NCBI GenBank assembly: GCA_947258755.1
Contig: CAMYJO010000011.1
Coordinates: forward strand, 1 to 64,000
Reading direction: 5' to 3'
Origin: an uncultured Gammaproteobacteria bacterium
Lineage (GTDB): Bacteria; Pseudomonadota; Gammaproteobacteria; JAADHQ01
Length of the DNA: 64,000 nucleotides
Below the pieces are notes generated by a model. The model was not told the origin of the DNA. It searched no databases and saw only the letters and a list, made by a program, of their open reading frames with translations. The position numbers and the translations under genes were made by a program. Shown here one piece after another: positions 21,153 through 31,234 of the stretch (positions are counted from its first letter, which is position 1; each line of letters begins with the position of its first letter).

Positions 21153-21270
21153 TGTCATTGCGAGGTTTGGCCAGGATGGCCTTATGTCGTGAAGGCCACG
21201 AACGGCCGAGAACGATGCAGCGCGGAAATCTGTTGAATAGAATCACGAACTTACAGATCCCTTCGTCCCA
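21153..21270. repeat. Dispersed palindromic repeat, family B, copy 3 (partial)
   Basis: Opens with TGTCATTGCGAG (21153-21164). The following ~68 nt is an inverted near-identical copy of 9644-9712. The element ends around 21270 without the expected inverse terminus, so it is truncated or degenerate on the right. It occupies much of the glmM-tpiA gap; no gene is seen between 21134 and 21455. Confidence 0.8.
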
Positions 21271-21455
21271 ACCCACACAGAACGCCTCTCAGGCTTTACC
21301 GTGCTGCCCGCGGCATGCCTGCACTGACTAATGCCCCGGCGTTTCCTGAAGCGTTTAATTTCACTTTTTCCAGATCAAATAATTGATTTTTCTGGACATT
21401 ACCGGTAAGCTTGCCGTCATTTTTAGCACAAGACGAGCGATTTGGAGAAGTACAT

Positions 21456-22208
21456 ATGCGCACTAAGCTGGTAGCCGGTAACTGGAAACTAAATGGTTCC
21501 CTGAGCAGTATCCGAGAATTGATTGATGGCATGCTTGCTGGAGTGGATGCAGTCAAAACCGCCGGGGTTGCCGTCTGTCCGCCGGCCATCTATATACCGG
21601 AAGTGACTGCGATGGTGAAGGATTCAAAAATTGCCGTTGGTTCACAAAATGTTTGTGATCAGGACTCGGGTGCGTATACCGGTGAGATTGCAGGTGCGAT
21701 GCTGAAGGAATTCGGTTGCGAGTATGCCATTGTCGGTCACTCCGAGCGCCGCAGCCTGTATGGCGAAGATGATGCAATGGTCGCCGCTCGCTTCGCGGCC
21801 GCGCGTCGCAATGGTCTGAAGCCGATCCTGTGTATCGGTGAAAAGCTGGAAGAACGCGAACAGGGTGTCACCGAGGATGTTGTTAGCCGTCAGATTGATG
21901 CCGTGATTGCTGTTGAAGGCATTAGCGCCTTCGCCGACGCCGTCATCGCCTACGAACCGGTATGGGCCATTGGCACCGGCAAGACTGCGTCACCACAGCA
22001 GGCCCAGGATGTGCACGCGTTCATCCGTGGCAAGCTGGCTGCACTGGATGCAGGCATTGCCGAGAACATTATTATCCAGTACGGCGGCAGCATGAATGCA
22101 GGCAACGCCGAAGAACTGCTGGGTATGCCGGATATCGATGGTGGCCTGATTGGTGGCGCATCATTAAAAGCAGCAGACTTCCTGGCCATTTGTCAGGCTG
22201 CTGGTTAA
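21456..22208 (+). CDS. tpiA: Triosephosphate isomerase
   Basis: 250 residues. TpiA interconverts glyceraldehyde-3-phosphate and dihydroxyacetone phosphate. The catalytic Lys lies in LVAGNWKLNG, the catalytic His in AIVGHSERR, and the catalytic Glu in IAYEPVWAIGTGKT; the phosphate-binding YGGSMNAGNA follows. The start is the ATG at 21456, five bases after GGAGAAG (21444-21450). The gene is followed 14 nt later by secG, the usual pairing. Confidence 0.98.
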   Translation: MRTKLVAGNWKLNGSLSSIRELIDGMLAGVDAVKTAGVAVCPPAIYIPEVTAMVKDSKIAVGSQNVCDQDSGAYTGEIAGAMLKEFGCEYAIVGHSERRSLYGEDDAMVAARFAAARRNGLKPILCIGEKLEEREQGVTEDVVSRQIDAVIAVEGISAFADAVIAYEPVWAIGTGKTASPQQAQDVHAFIRGKLAALDAGIAENIIIQYGGSMNAGNAEELLGMPDIDGGLIGGASLKAADFLAICQAAG

Positions 22209-22222
22209 ACGAGGAAATAGTC

Positions 22223-22666
22223 ATGCAAACTTTTTTACTGGTCATGCAGGTCCTGATTTCAATATCACTGATCGCATTGATTCTATTACAACATGGAAAG
22301 GGTGCCGATGCCGGTGCTGCATTTGGTAGTGGTGCATCGTCCACGGTGTTTGGCGCTAGTGGTTCAGCATCCTTCCTCAGTCGTGCAACAGGTATCCTGG
22401 CTACCTTGTTCTTTGCTGTGAGCCTGTCATTGAGTGTCATGGCCCATCGCCAGACAGAACAGCAAAGCATAGTTGAGAAATATGTAACCCCTGCAGAGCA
22501 GGCGGTTGAAAAACTGAATGAAGCGGCTAATGCCAAACCCGGTAGTGATGTCCCGGCAGCCCTAGCCAGCGACGTACCTGCTGCTCCTGCCAGTGATGTG
22601 CCAGCGACACCGACCGCCGAATCACAACCAGCCGTTCCTGCACCTGAAAGCAAAAAGGAACAGTAA
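22223..22666 (+). CDS. secG: Protein translocase subunit SecG
   Basis: 147 residues, an accessory subunit of the SecYEG channel. Two hydrophobic segments are seen, about residues 3-24 and 54-74; between them is GKGADAGAAFGSGASSTVFG, the SecG signature. The C-terminal ~45 residues are an Ala/Pro/Ser-rich tail with repeated SDVPA units, longer than in E. coli (110 residues). GAGGA at 22211-22215 precedes the ATG by seven bases. tRNA-Leu follows immediately, as in many Gammaproteobacteria. Confidence 0.95.
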   Translation: MQTFLLVMQVLISISLIALILLQHGKGADAGAAFGSGASSTVFGASGSASFLSRATGILATLFFAVSLSLSVMAHRQTEQQSIVEKYVTPAEQAVEKLNEAANAKPGSDVPAALASDVPAAPASDVPATPTAESQPAVPAPESKKEQ

Positions 22667-22674
22667 GCCTATTA

Positions 22675-22759
22675 GCCGATGTGGTGGAATTGGTAGACAC
22701 GCCATCTTGAGGGGGTGGTAGCGTAAGCTGTGCCGGTTCGACTCCGGCCATCGGCACCA
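22675..22759 (+). tRNA. tRNA-Leu (anticodon GAG)
   Basis: 85 nt with the long variable arm of class II tRNAs. The acceptor stem pairs GCCGATG with CATCGGC; discriminator A and encoded CCA (22757-22759) follow. The anticodon loop CTTGAGG gives GAG, decoding CUC/CUU. The T-arm contains GGTTCGACTCC. It lies eight nt after the secG stop and is probably cotranscribed with it. Confidence 0.95.
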
Positions 22760-22783
22760 ATTTTATTACATATAAAACAACGT

Positions 22784-22812
22784 TGTCATTGCGAGTAGCG
22801 CGAAGCAATCTG
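22784..22812. repeat. Half of a family B repeat, copy 4
   Basis: TGTCATTGCGAG followed by TAGCGCGAAGCAATCTG, the left half of the family B palindrome, ending without the inverse arm. It lies just after tRNA-Leu, a common junction site. The rest of the 22760-23199 gap is A/T-rich, and no gene was recognised in it. Confidence 0.65.
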
Positions 22813-23199
22813 AATATCGAAGCCAGATAACGAAACACTCCTTCTAGCAAAGCCTCTCAATCATTCTTTGATATTGCCATCCCGCTATACCCGTTTTTTA
22901 TGTAACAAAACAGTAAAAACATTCGAAAAACTAAAATGTCCTGCGCTATTACTTTACTAAGCCATTTAAGCCTGAAGAGTTGCAGGGTTATCTGCAGCAA
23001 TATGCGTTAAAATCTTAATGAATAAGACTAGCGAGCGGAAGAAATAATTCCTATACTTCTGGTAATGACTGCTGTTACAGTATAGTAATTCTTTACGTTA
23101 CACAGTATTGTTAAAGCGGACTTGTGGTCAAGCTGATGTTTGCGATGCCTATATATAATAGTTACTCCTCTTCATGTCTGTTCCTTATGGCCCGTTACT

Positions 23200-25137
23200 A
23201 TGCGGCCAAATAATAAACGTTATTTTCAATTAGTCTGGGGTCGTTATACCCGGATTGCATTGGCGCTGGCACTGGTATTTTGGCTGGCTGACTCTGGCAT
23301 GGATTCGCTCATTTTTGAGGAATCAGATTTTATCGCTGAATTATGGCCAGAGGATGGCAAAGAATTATTTATGCGTTGGCTGGTGGTATTTTTAGCCATC
23401 TCATTCGGTATTTATGTCCAGGCTGTATTTGGCCATTTGAAGCATGTAGACGACCGTTTGCATTTAAGTTCGAGAATATTTCAAAGTGCAACCGAAGGGA
23501 TAATGGTAACTGACAACAGCAATAATATTGTTGAGGTCAATGAGGCCTTTGAAAAAATCACCGGTTACAGTAGTGCTGAAATCCTGGGAAAGAATCCGAG
23601 AATCTTGCAATCGGGTCGGCATGACAAACAATTCTATCAGGCCATGTGGACGGAATTGAGCGAAACAGGTCAATGGGAGGGGGAAGTCTGGGACCGTCGT
23701 GCGAATGGTGAAATCTATCCCAAATTGCTGACCATTACTGTGCTCAAAGATGAGCGGGGTGAGATTGTTAATCATGTTGCAGTTTTTCGAGATATTACAT
23801 CGGCGAAAGAAACGGAAAATAAACTTCATCATATGGCTAATCATGATGCTTTGACGGGCCTGGAAAATCGTTTTCAATTGCAAGTCAACCTTGAGAAAAT
23901 TTTAAAGCATGCCAACCGTCATAATCGGAATATTGGTGTTCTTTTTATTGATCTTGACCATTTCAAGGATATCAATGATACCTTGGGGCATACCATAGGT
24001 GATCAGGTTCTGCAGGATGCTGCGCAGCGATTACAGGACTGTGTGCGCGGTAGTGATATTGTAGCGCGTCTTGGTGGTGATGAATTTGTCATTGTCCTGG
24101 ATGAACTGCTAAATGAAAATATTGCGTCAGATATTGCCAGCAAAATTTTCGATTTTTTCAGTCAGCCTTTTAGAATAGAAAATTATGAACTCTATGTGAC
24201 CGCAAGCATTGGCATTAGTATTTATCCTGAAGATGGCGAGAGTGCTGATGAGTTACTCAAAAATGCAGACGTGGCTATGTACCATGCCAAGGATACAGGG
24301 CGTAATAATTACCAGTTTTTCTCCAAGCAGTTGAATAGTACGGCAGCTCGCAGATTCAAGCTACTTTCAGCCCTGCGTTATGCTATCGATAATCGAGGTT
24401 TTGAGCTTCATTATCAACCGCAAATTGATTTTACTAGCGGTAAGATTTGCGGTGTAGAAGCACTCATTAGGTGGAATCATGAGGAGCTTGGAGCTATCGC
24501 ACCGGACGAATTTATTCCCCTGTGTGAAGAAACCGGATTGATAGAGGAGGTTGATGACTGGGTGTTGTTGGAAGCGTGTCAACAATTTTGTTCCTGGCGT
24601 GAACAGGGTTGTGAATTGCCCAGCATTGCAGTCAATATCTCTGCGCGGGAGGTTAAACAGTCACGATTTATTGATCGTATTAAACGAGTTATCAATGTTA
24701 CCAATATGGATCCGCGTCATCTTGATCTGGAGATCACTGAGCACCTGTTGGTTGAGCGAGATCCCATTGTCATGCAAACCCTTGAACGTTTAGGGGCGCT
24801 TGGTATTACGTTAGTAATGGACGATTTCGGCACTGGTTATTCTTCCCTGAGTTATCTGAAGCGATTGCCCTTTGATATAATCAAGGTAGATCGTTCGTTT
24901 GTTGGTGATATTCCCGCTGATCAGGACGATACGGCCATTACTGCGGCGATTATTGCGATGGCGCACAGTTTGAGACTCAGAGTCATCGCTGAGGGAGTGG
25001 AAACACAAGAACAAATTGACTATTTACGCGAACAGGGATGCGATATGGGGCAGGGCTACAAATTCTGTCGGCCGACCAGCGCAGATGAAGTGAAAAAACT
25101 CTTGCTTGGGCAAACTACACTACTGAAAACGACTTGA
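23200..25137 (+). CDS. Membrane-bound PAS-GGDEF-EAL cyclic-di-GMP enzyme
   Basis: 645 residues from ATG 23200; a TTG 20 codons upstream is in frame but less likely. Two transmembrane segments (about 16-33 and 58-75) are followed by a PAS domain (about 88-205), a GGDEF domain and an EAL domain. GGDEF is intact at 292-296 with an RxxD inhibitory site (RGSD) five residues before it. EAL is intact at 420-422, and VMDDFGTGYSSL carries further EAL-domain metal ligands. Both synthesis and breakdown of c-di-GMP are therefore possible. It stands alone between tRNA-Leu and a glycosyltransferase set; no Shine-Dalgarno is evident. Confidence 0.9.
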   Translation: MRPNNKRYFQLVWGRYTRIALALALVFWLADSGMDSLIFEESDFIAELWPEDGKELFMRWLVVFLAISFGIYVQAVFGHLKHVDDRLHLSSRIFQSATEGIMVTDNSNNIVEVNEAFEKITGYSSAEILGKNPRILQSGRHDKQFYQAMWTELSETGQWEGEVWDRRANGEIYPKLLTITVLKDERGEIVNHVAVFRDITSAKETENKLHHMANHDALTGLENRFQLQVNLEKILKHANRHNRNIGVLFIDLDHFKDINDTLGHTIGDQVLQDAAQRLQDCVRGSDIVARLGGDEFVIVLDELLNENIASDIASKIFDFFSQPFRIENYELYVTASIGISIYPEDGESADELLKNADVAMYHAKDTGRNNYQFFSKQLNSTAARRFKLLSALRYAIDNRGFELHYQPQIDFTSGKICGVEALIRWNHEELGAIAPDEFIPLCEETGLIEEVDDWVLLEACQQFCSWREQGCELPSIAVNISAREVKQSRFIDRIKRVINVTNMDPRHLDLEITEHLLVERDPIVMQTLERLGALGITLVMDDFGTGYSSLSYLKRLPFDIIKVDRSFVGDIPADQDDTAITAAIIAMAHSLRLRVIAEGVETQEQIDYLREQGCDMGQGYKFCRPTSADEVKKLLLGQTTLLKTT

Positions 25138-25271
25138 TCAATGCATTTAGCGGGACTGTGAAGATCTGGCAAGGCATATGTTCTGATGCGATATAGTTTA
25201 AATAGTTTGACGCTTGTATTAAGTATAATCTTGATGTACAAAGTATGAATTTACAATAATCATAATAATGG

Positions 25272-26657
25272 ATGCGTGCCATGGGTATTGATAGGGAAAT
25301 AAAGAGCGGTAATCGAAATTTCACGCTTATCGTGTTAGTTACACTGCTTACGTTTCTAGCTCTATACCTTCGAATTGGCGCGGTTAATCATTCCTATGTC
25401 CATGCGCCTGTTCGGGCTGATGCACAAGCTTATTATAGTTATGCCTATAACTTGCGCAATTTTGGTGTATATTCCAGATCGACAGATTACCTCAAGGGTA
25501 TCGATACGCCACCTAAACCAGATGCCTTACGTAGCCCGGGTTATTCACTGCTAATTACTCCCTTGGTCAGTGGATTGCCGAACAATAGAATTATATTGAA
25601 TATAACGTTATTACATGTCGTTTTAAGTGTTCTTACCGTCATCATATGTTTTGCAATTTATCGTCGGTTTTTGCCGGATAAATTAGCAGCTATTCCGACC
25701 TTGCTAACAGCCATTAGTCCGCATTTGATCAATATGAACATCTATATTCTTTCAGAAAGTCTGTTTACCTTCTTATGTGCGTTATTTGTTTGGTTGTTCA
25801 TCCAGATTCTGGAGAAGACTGAAAGTAAGTGGCCTGCCATGTTGATGGGTCTGGTCATGGGTTATACCACTTTAACGCGGCCCTCTTTGCAGTATTTTGT
25901 CGTGTTACTGGTCATTTTTATGTTTTTAGTGCGTCGGGGCAATGGCATCAAGATTGGTAACAAGCAGATTGTTTTACTGGTCCTGGCGTACTGTATAGTC
26001 GTGCTTCCCTGGCATGTCAGGAACTTAGATGCCATAGGCAGCATGAGTGATAATTATCTCAAAGTGAATGCTCTGCATCATGGTGTTTATCCTGATTTAA
26101 TGTACAAGGGGCGTCCTGAGACATTCGGATTTCCGTATCGTTTTGATCCCAAGGCGAGTGAAATAAGCCAAAACATGGAAAATCTTGTTGCTGAAATCCA
26201 ACGTCGTTTTACTGAGGAAACTGCGGTACATCTTCAGTGGTACCTTATTGGCAAGCCAGTCACCTTATGGTCTTGGAATAGTATTCAAGGGATGGGTGAC
26301 AGTTTTATCTATGAGGTCACTAAGTCCCCGTATTTTGAAAAGCAGGCATTTATATACACACATGCAGTCATGAGAAAGCTGCATTACCCCTTGGTGATTA
26401 TTGCTGCTTTAACTAGTATTTTTGTCTGGTTACCATATGCAAAGAAACTGATGGGGGCTAATGCTTTAATTATCTTACGCTTCATTAGCATGGTGTTGGT
26501 ATATTTTATGGCGGTACATATCGCTACGGCTCCTTTTCCTCGATATAATATTCCATTGCGTCCTTACATGCATGGTTTCGCAATTCTTGGTGTTTGGCTG
26601 AGCTATCTGGTCATCAAAGCTGGTGTGAGAAGTAAGAGAGGCAAAGTAGCCTTGTAA
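25272..26657 (+). CDS. Polytopic membrane glycosyltransferase, PMT/ArnT-like
   Basis: 461 residues with about ten hydrophobic segments. The first loop contains VRADAQAYYSYAYNLRNFG; acidic residues in that loop are catalytic in the PMT/ArnT (GT-C fold) superfamily, and PDALRSPGYSLLITPLV also resembles it. Such enzymes transfer a sugar from polyprenyl phosphate to a periplasmic acceptor. The convergent genes at 26675-27800 encode a DPM1-like GT2 and a GtrA-like protein, which would supply and flip the lipid-linked sugar. The acceptor is unknown. ATG 25272 is used; ATG 25281 is equally possible. The family call is by eye. Confidence 0.7.
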   Translation: MRAMGIDREIKSGNRNFTLIVLVTLLTFLALYLRIGAVNHSYVHAPVRADAQAYYSYAYNLRNFGVYSRSTDYLKGIDTPPKPDALRSPGYSLLITPLVSGLPNNRIILNITLLHVVLSVLTVIICFAIYRRFLPDKLAAIPTLLTAISPHLINMNIYILSESLFTFLCALFVWLFIQILEKTESKWPAMLMGLVMGYTTLTRPSLQYFVVLLVIFMFLVRRGNGIKIGNKQIVLLVLAYCIVVLPWHVRNLDAIGSMSDNYLKVNALHHGVYPDLMYKGRPETFGFPYRFDPKASEISQNMENLVAEIQRRFTEETAVHLQWYLIGKPVTLWSWNSIQGMGDSFIYEVTKSPYFEKQAFIYTHAVMRKLHYPLVIIAALTSIFVWLPYAKKLMGANALIILRFISMVLVYFMAVHIATAPFPRYNIPLRPYMHGFAILGVWLSYLVIKAGVRSKRGKVAL

Positions 26658-26674
26658 GGGCTGTTTACTATTAG

Positions 26675-27379
26675 TTATTTCAGCCTCAATAAGCCATATT
26701 TTAGTATGCATGCTATGGCACTTACGCCATCGCGCCAGCCAATCTTCTTGCCTTCATGGTAGGTTCTACCAAAATAGCTAATGCCGACCTCATAAATACG
26801 AATTTCTGGAATGCGCGATAATTTAAGTGTTATTTCAGGCTCAAAGCCAAAACGATTTTCACAAATGTTGACCTGCTGGATTATTTCTTTTCGGAATAGC
26901 TTGTAACAGGTTTCCATGTCAGTCAGATTCAGGTTGCTGAACATGTTGCATAAAGTAGTCAGAAAGTGGTTGCCGACGGAGTGCCAGTAATAGAGTACGC
27001 GATGCGCGCCTGAGCCGGCAAAACGGCTCCCATAGACTACATCTGCTGTACCGTCGAGTATGGGTTGTAACAAGATTGGGTAATCCTGGGGGTCATACTC
27101 TAGGTCGGCATCTTGAACTATGACATAGTCTCCGGTGACATGTTGAAAGCCGGTTCTTAGGGCGGCGCCTTTTCCCTGGTTGATGTCATGGCGAATAAAC
27201 TTATCAATCATAGGTCGGAGGTCGTTTTCCAGAAGTTGGTCAACGCCATCGGTTGATGCGTCATCAATGACTATTATTTCGATATTTTCAATGGGTGACT
27301 GTCTGACCGCATTGATAATATCTCTAATGGTATTGCGCTCATTGAAACACGGGATAACAACTGAAAGTTTATAACTCAT
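26675..27379 (-). CDS. GT2 family glycosyltransferase (polyprenyl-phosphate sugar synthase-like)
   Basis: 234 residues, soluble, without the C-terminal membrane segments of GtrB. The GT2 fold opens [18 protein letters not shown], followed by [11 protein letters not shown] and a second acidic motif in [12 protein letters not shown]. The DPM1-like features [10 protein letters not shown] and YGSRFAGSG suggest it makes polyprenyl-phosphate-linked hexose on the cytoplasmic face. Its start overlaps the end of the GtrA-like gene by 11 nt, so the two are cotranslated. It converges with the PMT-like gene with a 17-nt gap and no terminator seen between them. Confidence 0.85.
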   Translation of the reverse strand: MSYKLSVVIPCFNERNTIRDIINAVRQSPIENIEIIVIDDASTDGVDQLLENDLRPMIDKFIRHDINQGKGAALRTGFQHVTGDYVIVQDADLEYDPQDYPILLQPILDGTADVVYGSRFAGSGAHRVLYYWHSVGNHFLTTLCNMFSNLNLTDMETCYKLFRKEIIQQVNICENRFGFEPEITLKLSRIPEIRIYEVGISYFGRTYHEGKKIGWRDGVSAIACILKYGLLRLK

Positions 27380-27800
27380 TCTCTTTTACGCTCTTGTGAG
27401 AAAAAATAAAAAATTTTCGTGCGGAATAATTCCATAAAAACACAATGGCTGTGGCCAGTATTTTCGATAACACAATTTCAACGCCCCAGTATTCGACAAA
27501 ATGGTACAGTAACATTTGGTGCAGCAGAAGTCCCAGTCCGCTGACGAGAAAAACAAACATGATCTCCATATTGCGCGTATGCCGAGCACCACTGGTAAAC
27601 ACAAAGCGAACGGATAAGATGTAGTTGACTGCTGTTGCAATAATAAAGCCTGCAGCGCCGACCCAGAAATAGTTCAGGCCTGCCAGTTTTGCCAGCAGAA
27701 TGAAAAAGAGCAGGTCGACAAACGCAGCAACTCCACCAACAAAAAAATAGGGGACGAGTGTTTTGGAGTATCTGATTTTGTTCAATAATGCTCTAATCAT
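27369..27800 (-). CDS. GtrA-like membrane protein (putative lipid-linked sugar flippase)
   Basis: 143 residues with four hydrophobic segments. The opening [24 protein letters not shown] and the [12 protein letters not shown] segment match the GtrA family, thought to flip polyprenyl-phosphate sugars across the inner membrane. It is the first gene of a leftward pair with the GT2 enzyme, and their overlap supports joint function. With the convergent PMT-like enzyme this makes a three-part periplasmic glycosylation route (inferred). Confidence 0.85.
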   Translation of the reverse strand: MIRALLNKIRYSKTLVPYFFVGGVAAFVDLLFFILLAKLAGLNYFWVGAAGFIIATAVNYILSVRFVFTSGARHTRNMEIMFVFLVSGLGLLLHQMLLYHFVEYWGVEIVLSKILATAIVFLWNYSARKFFIFSHKSVKENEL

Positions 27801-28286
27801 GGTTTCTGCTAAATACCGTAAATTTTTAGAATTGACGTGCGCGTCACTCTGGGTTTAGTCAATGACTGATTGTACTGGAGCCAGCAAGAATAGACTATGT
27901 CGCTATTATCTGTTGATGGTGGTATCCGACTGCCAATTTACTGCCGTGATACTTTTGCGGCAGGATTTCGGATTCTCTTTAATGTCATGTTTATTGCAAA
28001 AACAGCAGGTGCTGGAAACGTCGCATATAGTCGTGAGCAGGGTGTCCAGATCGATTGATGCCTGTCGGGTTTTAAATTACATAATGTAATACCCGTTTAG
28101 GTGATACTGTATTGAGTGTTGTGTCCTTAATCATGCTTACTTGGTTAGGGGCCGCTGTCGGCCGAAATTGATTAAATTTTGATCAATCTTGATGTGATCG
28201 TAGAGTCGTATCGACATACTGTTTTTTTATACCCCCAGCAATACTATAACTATATGTTTATATTGACTATATTAAATACCTCTAAC
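27801..28286. other. Non-coding region upstream of nuo
   Basis: 486 nt between the divergent GtrA-like gene and the nuo promoter. It is A/T-rich. A 75-codon plus-strand frame (27862-28089) has no ribosome site or recognisable motif and is not called. No repeat of family A or B was seen. Confidence 0.6.
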
Positions 28287-28316
28287 TTGACATAAGTTTA
28301 CAAAGTAGCCTAGACT
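28287..28316 (+). promoter_or_regulatory. Candidate promoter of the nuo operon
   Basis: TTGACA (28287-28292), a perfect -35, then 18 nt and TAGACT (28311-28316). The predicted leader to nuoA is about 105 nt. Good -35 and moderate -10; no other strong candidate was seen closer to nuoA. Confidence 0.5.
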
Positions 28317-28427
28317 GCATTGCATTATTCAATAGCTGAACGCCAAGATTCAGTAATAACGATAGAAATTTAACTTGTGCGAATGACTGCTGGGTCTTCG
28401 TCTGGTTGTTGAGGAGCGAGAGCGCTG

Positions 28428-28784
28428 ATGCTGGAGAACTATCTGCCAATTCTTGTTTTTATTGGTATCGGGATCTTGTTTGGTATAGGACCTATCCTTG
28501 CCGGTGCAATTTTGGCCCCACATAAGCCCAATAATGAAAAGCTGTCACCTTATGAGTGTGGATTCGAGGCCTTCGAAGACGCTCGTTCTACCTTTGATGT
28601 TCGTTACTACCTGGTTGCCATCCTGTTTATTCTGTTCGATCTGGAAATTGCCTTTATGTTTCCATGGGCTGTGGTCCTGGACCAGCTCGGTTGGTATGGT
28701 CTGATCTCGATGAGCGTGTTTCTGGGTATCCTGGTAATTGGCTTTATATATGAGTGGAAGAAGGGGGCCCTGGAATGGGAATAG
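28428..28784 (+). CDS. nuoA: NADH-quinone oxidoreductase subunit A
   Basis: 118 residues, three transmembrane segments. The conserved loop [21 protein letters not shown] between spans 1 and 2 is diagnostic for NuoA, and the third span ends in [11 protein letters not shown]. It is part of the proton-pumping membrane arm of complex I and first gene of nuoA-N. GAGGAG at 28411-28416 precedes the ATG by 11 bases. The end overlaps nuoB by 10 nt. Confidence 0.98.
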   Translation: MLENYLPILVFIGIGILFGIGPILAGAILAPHKPNNEKLSPYECGFEAFEDARSTFDVRYYLVAILFILFDLEIAFMFPWAVVLDQLGWYGLISMSVFLGILVIGFIYEWKKGALEWE

Positions 28785-29254
28785 AGGGCGTACTTGAAAA
28801 GGGTTTTGTTACCACTTCGGCAGATAAACTGATTAACTGGGCTCGCACAGGATCCATGTGGCCAATGACCTTTGGATTGGCCTGTTGTGCGGTAGAAATG
28901 ATGCAGGCGGGTGCGTCGCGATACGATCTGGACCGTTTTGGTATTCTGTTTCGCCCCAGTCCGCGGCAATCGGATGTGATGATTGTTGCCGGTACGCTGT
29001 GTAATAAAATGGCGCCGGCCTTGCGTAAGGTCTATGAGCAGATGCCGGAACCACGTTGGGTGATCTCAATGGGTTCTTGTGCCAATGGCGGTGGTTATTA
29101 CCACTACTCCTATTCTGTCGTGCGCGGTTGTGACCGCATCGTCCCGGTTGATATCTATGTGCCTGGTTGCCCGCCGACGGCCGAGGCATTGCTGTATGGC
29201 ATTATTCAGCTGCAAAATAAAATTAAAAGAACTAATACCATTGCTCGCGCATAA
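28775..29254 (+). CDS. nuoB: NADH-quinone oxidoreductase subunit B
   Basis: 159 residues. NuoB holds the terminal Fe-S cluster N2 that passes electrons to quinone. Ligands are seen in [21 protein letters not shown] and [13 protein letters not shown] 28775 is chosen because NuoB proteins begin [11 protein letters not shown]; a GTG seven codons upstream is in frame within nuoA. It overlaps nuoA by 10 nt. Confidence 0.98.
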   Translation: MGIEGVLEKGFVTTSADKLINWARTGSMWPMTFGLACCAVEMMQAGASRYDLDRFGILFRPSPRQSDVMIVAGTLCNKMAPALRKVYEQMPEPRWVISMGSCANGGGYYHYSYSVVRGCDRIVPVDIYVPGCPPTAEALLYGIIQLQNKIKRTNTIARA

Positions 29255-29277
29255 TCACACAGTAGAGACATTTTAAT

Positions 29278-29988
29278 ATGGCAGATTCGCAAACTCTGGC
29301 TGCACGTTTGAAAGAGCGCTTTGCCGATAATCTGGTCAGCTGTAGCGTCGACCTGGGTGAAGTGACGTTGGAAGTCCCGGCCGCGGATATTTCCGATGTA
29401 TGTACGGTGTTACGCAATGATGCCGAGCTTGGTTTTGAGATACTGATCGATCTGTGCGGCGTGGATTATTCCGCTTATGGCCTGACTGAGTGGGATACCG
29501 ATGAGACCACCGATACCGGTTTTAGTCGTGGTGTAAGTCGCTCACTACCGGGCAAGTCGCTGGAAAATACTAAAGATGCGGGCAAGCCGCGTTTTGCTGT
29601 TGTTTATCACTTATTGTCGATTGCCAATAATCATCGTCTGCGAGTATGCGCCTATCCTGAAAGCAGTGAATTTCCAATTATTGATTCTGTTCATGCCATC
29701 TGGAGCGGTGTCGACTGGTTTGAACGTGAGGCCTTTGATCTCTATGGTATCGTTTTTGAAGGCCATCCCGACCTACGTCGAATTTTGTCGGACTATGGCT
29801 TCATCGGTCACCCGTTCCGTAAGGATTATCCACTCAGTGGTCATGTGGAAATGCGTTATGACGCCGACAAAGGCCGGGTTATTTATCAGCCGGTCAGTAT
29901 AGAGCCGCGCGTATTGGTGCCGCGTGTGATCAGAGAAGATCATCGCTATCATGATGACCAGGCTGGCGAGGAGTCTTCGAATGCCTGA
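29278..29988 (+). CDS. nuoC: NADH-quinone oxidoreductase subunit C
   Basis: 236 residues, encoded separately from nuoD (fused in E. coli). It belongs to the peripheral connecting arm of complex I. The 30-kDa subunit signature lies in [28 protein letters not shown], followed by [19 protein letters not shown]. It overlaps nuoD by 8 nt. Confidence 0.98.
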   Translation: MADSQTLAARLKERFADNLVSCSVDLGEVTLEVPAADISDVCTVLRNDAELGFEILIDLCGVDYSAYGLTEWDTDETTDTGFSRGVSRSLPGKSLENTKDAGKPRFAVVYHLLSIANNHRLRVCAYPESSEFPIIDSVHAIWSGVDWFEREAFDLYGIVFEGHPDLRRILSDYGFIGHPFRKDYPLSGHVEMRYDADKGRVIYQPVSIEPRVLVPRVIREDHRYHDDQAGEESSNA

Positions 29989-31234
29989 ACTACGTAATAT
30001 GACGCTTAATTTCGGGCCGCAGCATCCAGCTGCCCATGGCGTGTTGCGCCTGATTCTGGAAATGAATGGCGAAGTTATCGAACGTGCGGACCCGCATATC
30101 GGCCTGTTGCACAGGGCGACTGAAAAACTGGCGGAAAGCAAACCCTACAATCAAAGCATCGGTTATATGGATCGTCTCGATTATGTCTCGATGATGTGTA
30201 ACGAGCATGCCTATGTGATGACGATCGAAAAAATGCTGGGCATCGAGGTGCCGGTACGTGCACAGTATATCCGCGTTATGTTCGATGAGATTACCCGTAT
30301 CCTCAATCACCTGTTATGGATAGGTGCGCACGGTTTGGACGTAGGTGCAATGACCATGTTCCTGTACGCCTTTCGTGAGCGTGAAGATCTGATGGATGTG
30401 TATGAGGCTGTGTCTGGTGCACGTCTGCATGCGACTTATTATCGTCCCGGTGGTGTTAATCGTGACCTGCCTGACTGTATGCCACAATTTGAAGCCAATC
30501 AGTGGCGTAGTGAGAAAGAGACGAAACGTTTGAATGCTGATCGCGACGGTTCCATGCTCGATTTTATCGAAGACTTTTGCAAACGTTTTCCAGGTTATGT
30601 CGATGAGTATGAGACCCTATTGACCGATAACCGTATCTGGAAACAACGTACGGTCGGTATCGGTGTGGTCAGTCCGGAACGGGCCATGCAATTAGGCTTT
30701 ACCGGGCCGATGTTACGCGGTTCAGGTGTGGAGTGGGATCTGCGCAAAAAGCAGCCCTATGAAGTCTACGACAAGATGGATTTCGATATACCAGTCGGCA
30801 CCAATGGTGACTCCTATGACCGCTATCTGGTACGTATGGAAGAAATGCGTCAGTCTAATAGAATCATCAAGCAATGTGTTGATTGGTTACGTGTTAACCC
30901 GGGTGAGGTGCTGCTTGAAGATAACAAAATAACGCCACCCCGTCGTGAAGTGATGAAGGGTAATATGGAATCATTGATTCACCACTTCAAGCACTTTACC
31001 GAGGGCTATTGTGTCCCGGCCGGCGAGGCCTATGCCGGCATTGAACACCCGAAGGGTGAGTTCGGTGTGTATATGATCTCGGATGGCGCCAACAAGCCAT
31101 ACAGAGTCAAAATCCGTGCCCCTGGTTTTGCCCATTTGGCCTCACTCGACGAAATGGTTCGCGGGCATATGCTCGCTGATGTGGTCGCCGTTATCGGAAC
31201 CCAGGATATTGTGTTTGGGGAGATAGATCGCTAA
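29981..31234 (+). CDS. nuoD: NADH-quinone oxidoreductase subunit D
   Basis: 417 residues. With NuoB and NuoH it forms the quinone site. The N-terminus contains [18 protein letters not shown], with the conserved His loop, and later [19 protein letters not shown] 29981 is chosen because GAGGAG (29968-29973) lies seven bases upstream and the family begins [10 protein letters not shown]; an earlier ATG at 29951 would add ten unrelated residues. The stop overlaps the nuoE ATG (TAATG). Confidence 0.98.
   Translation: MPELRNMTLNFGPQHPAAHGVLRLILEMNGEVIERADPHIGLLHRATEKLAESKPYNQSIGYMDRLDYVSMMCNEHAYVMTIEKMLGIEVPVRAQYIRVMFDEITRILNHLLWIGAHGLDVGAMTMFLYAFREREDLMDVYEAVSGARLHATYYRPGGVNRDLPDCMPQFEANQWRSEKETKRLNADRDGSMLDFIEDFCKRFPGYVDEYETLLTDNRIWKQRTVGIGVVSPERAMQLGFTGPMLRGSGVEWDLRKKQPYEVYDKMDFDIPVGTNGDSYDRYLVRMEEMRQSNRIIKQCVDWLRVNPGEVLLEDNKITPPRREVMKGNMESLIHHFKHFTEGYCVPAGEAYAGIEHPKGEFGVYMISDGANKPYRVKIRAPGFAHLASLDEMVRGHMLADVVAVIGTQDIVFGEIDR

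Noticed and set aside
27862-28089. 75-codon plus-strand frame before nuo
   Set aside because: No ribosome site, no domain, poor codon pattern; treated as spacer.
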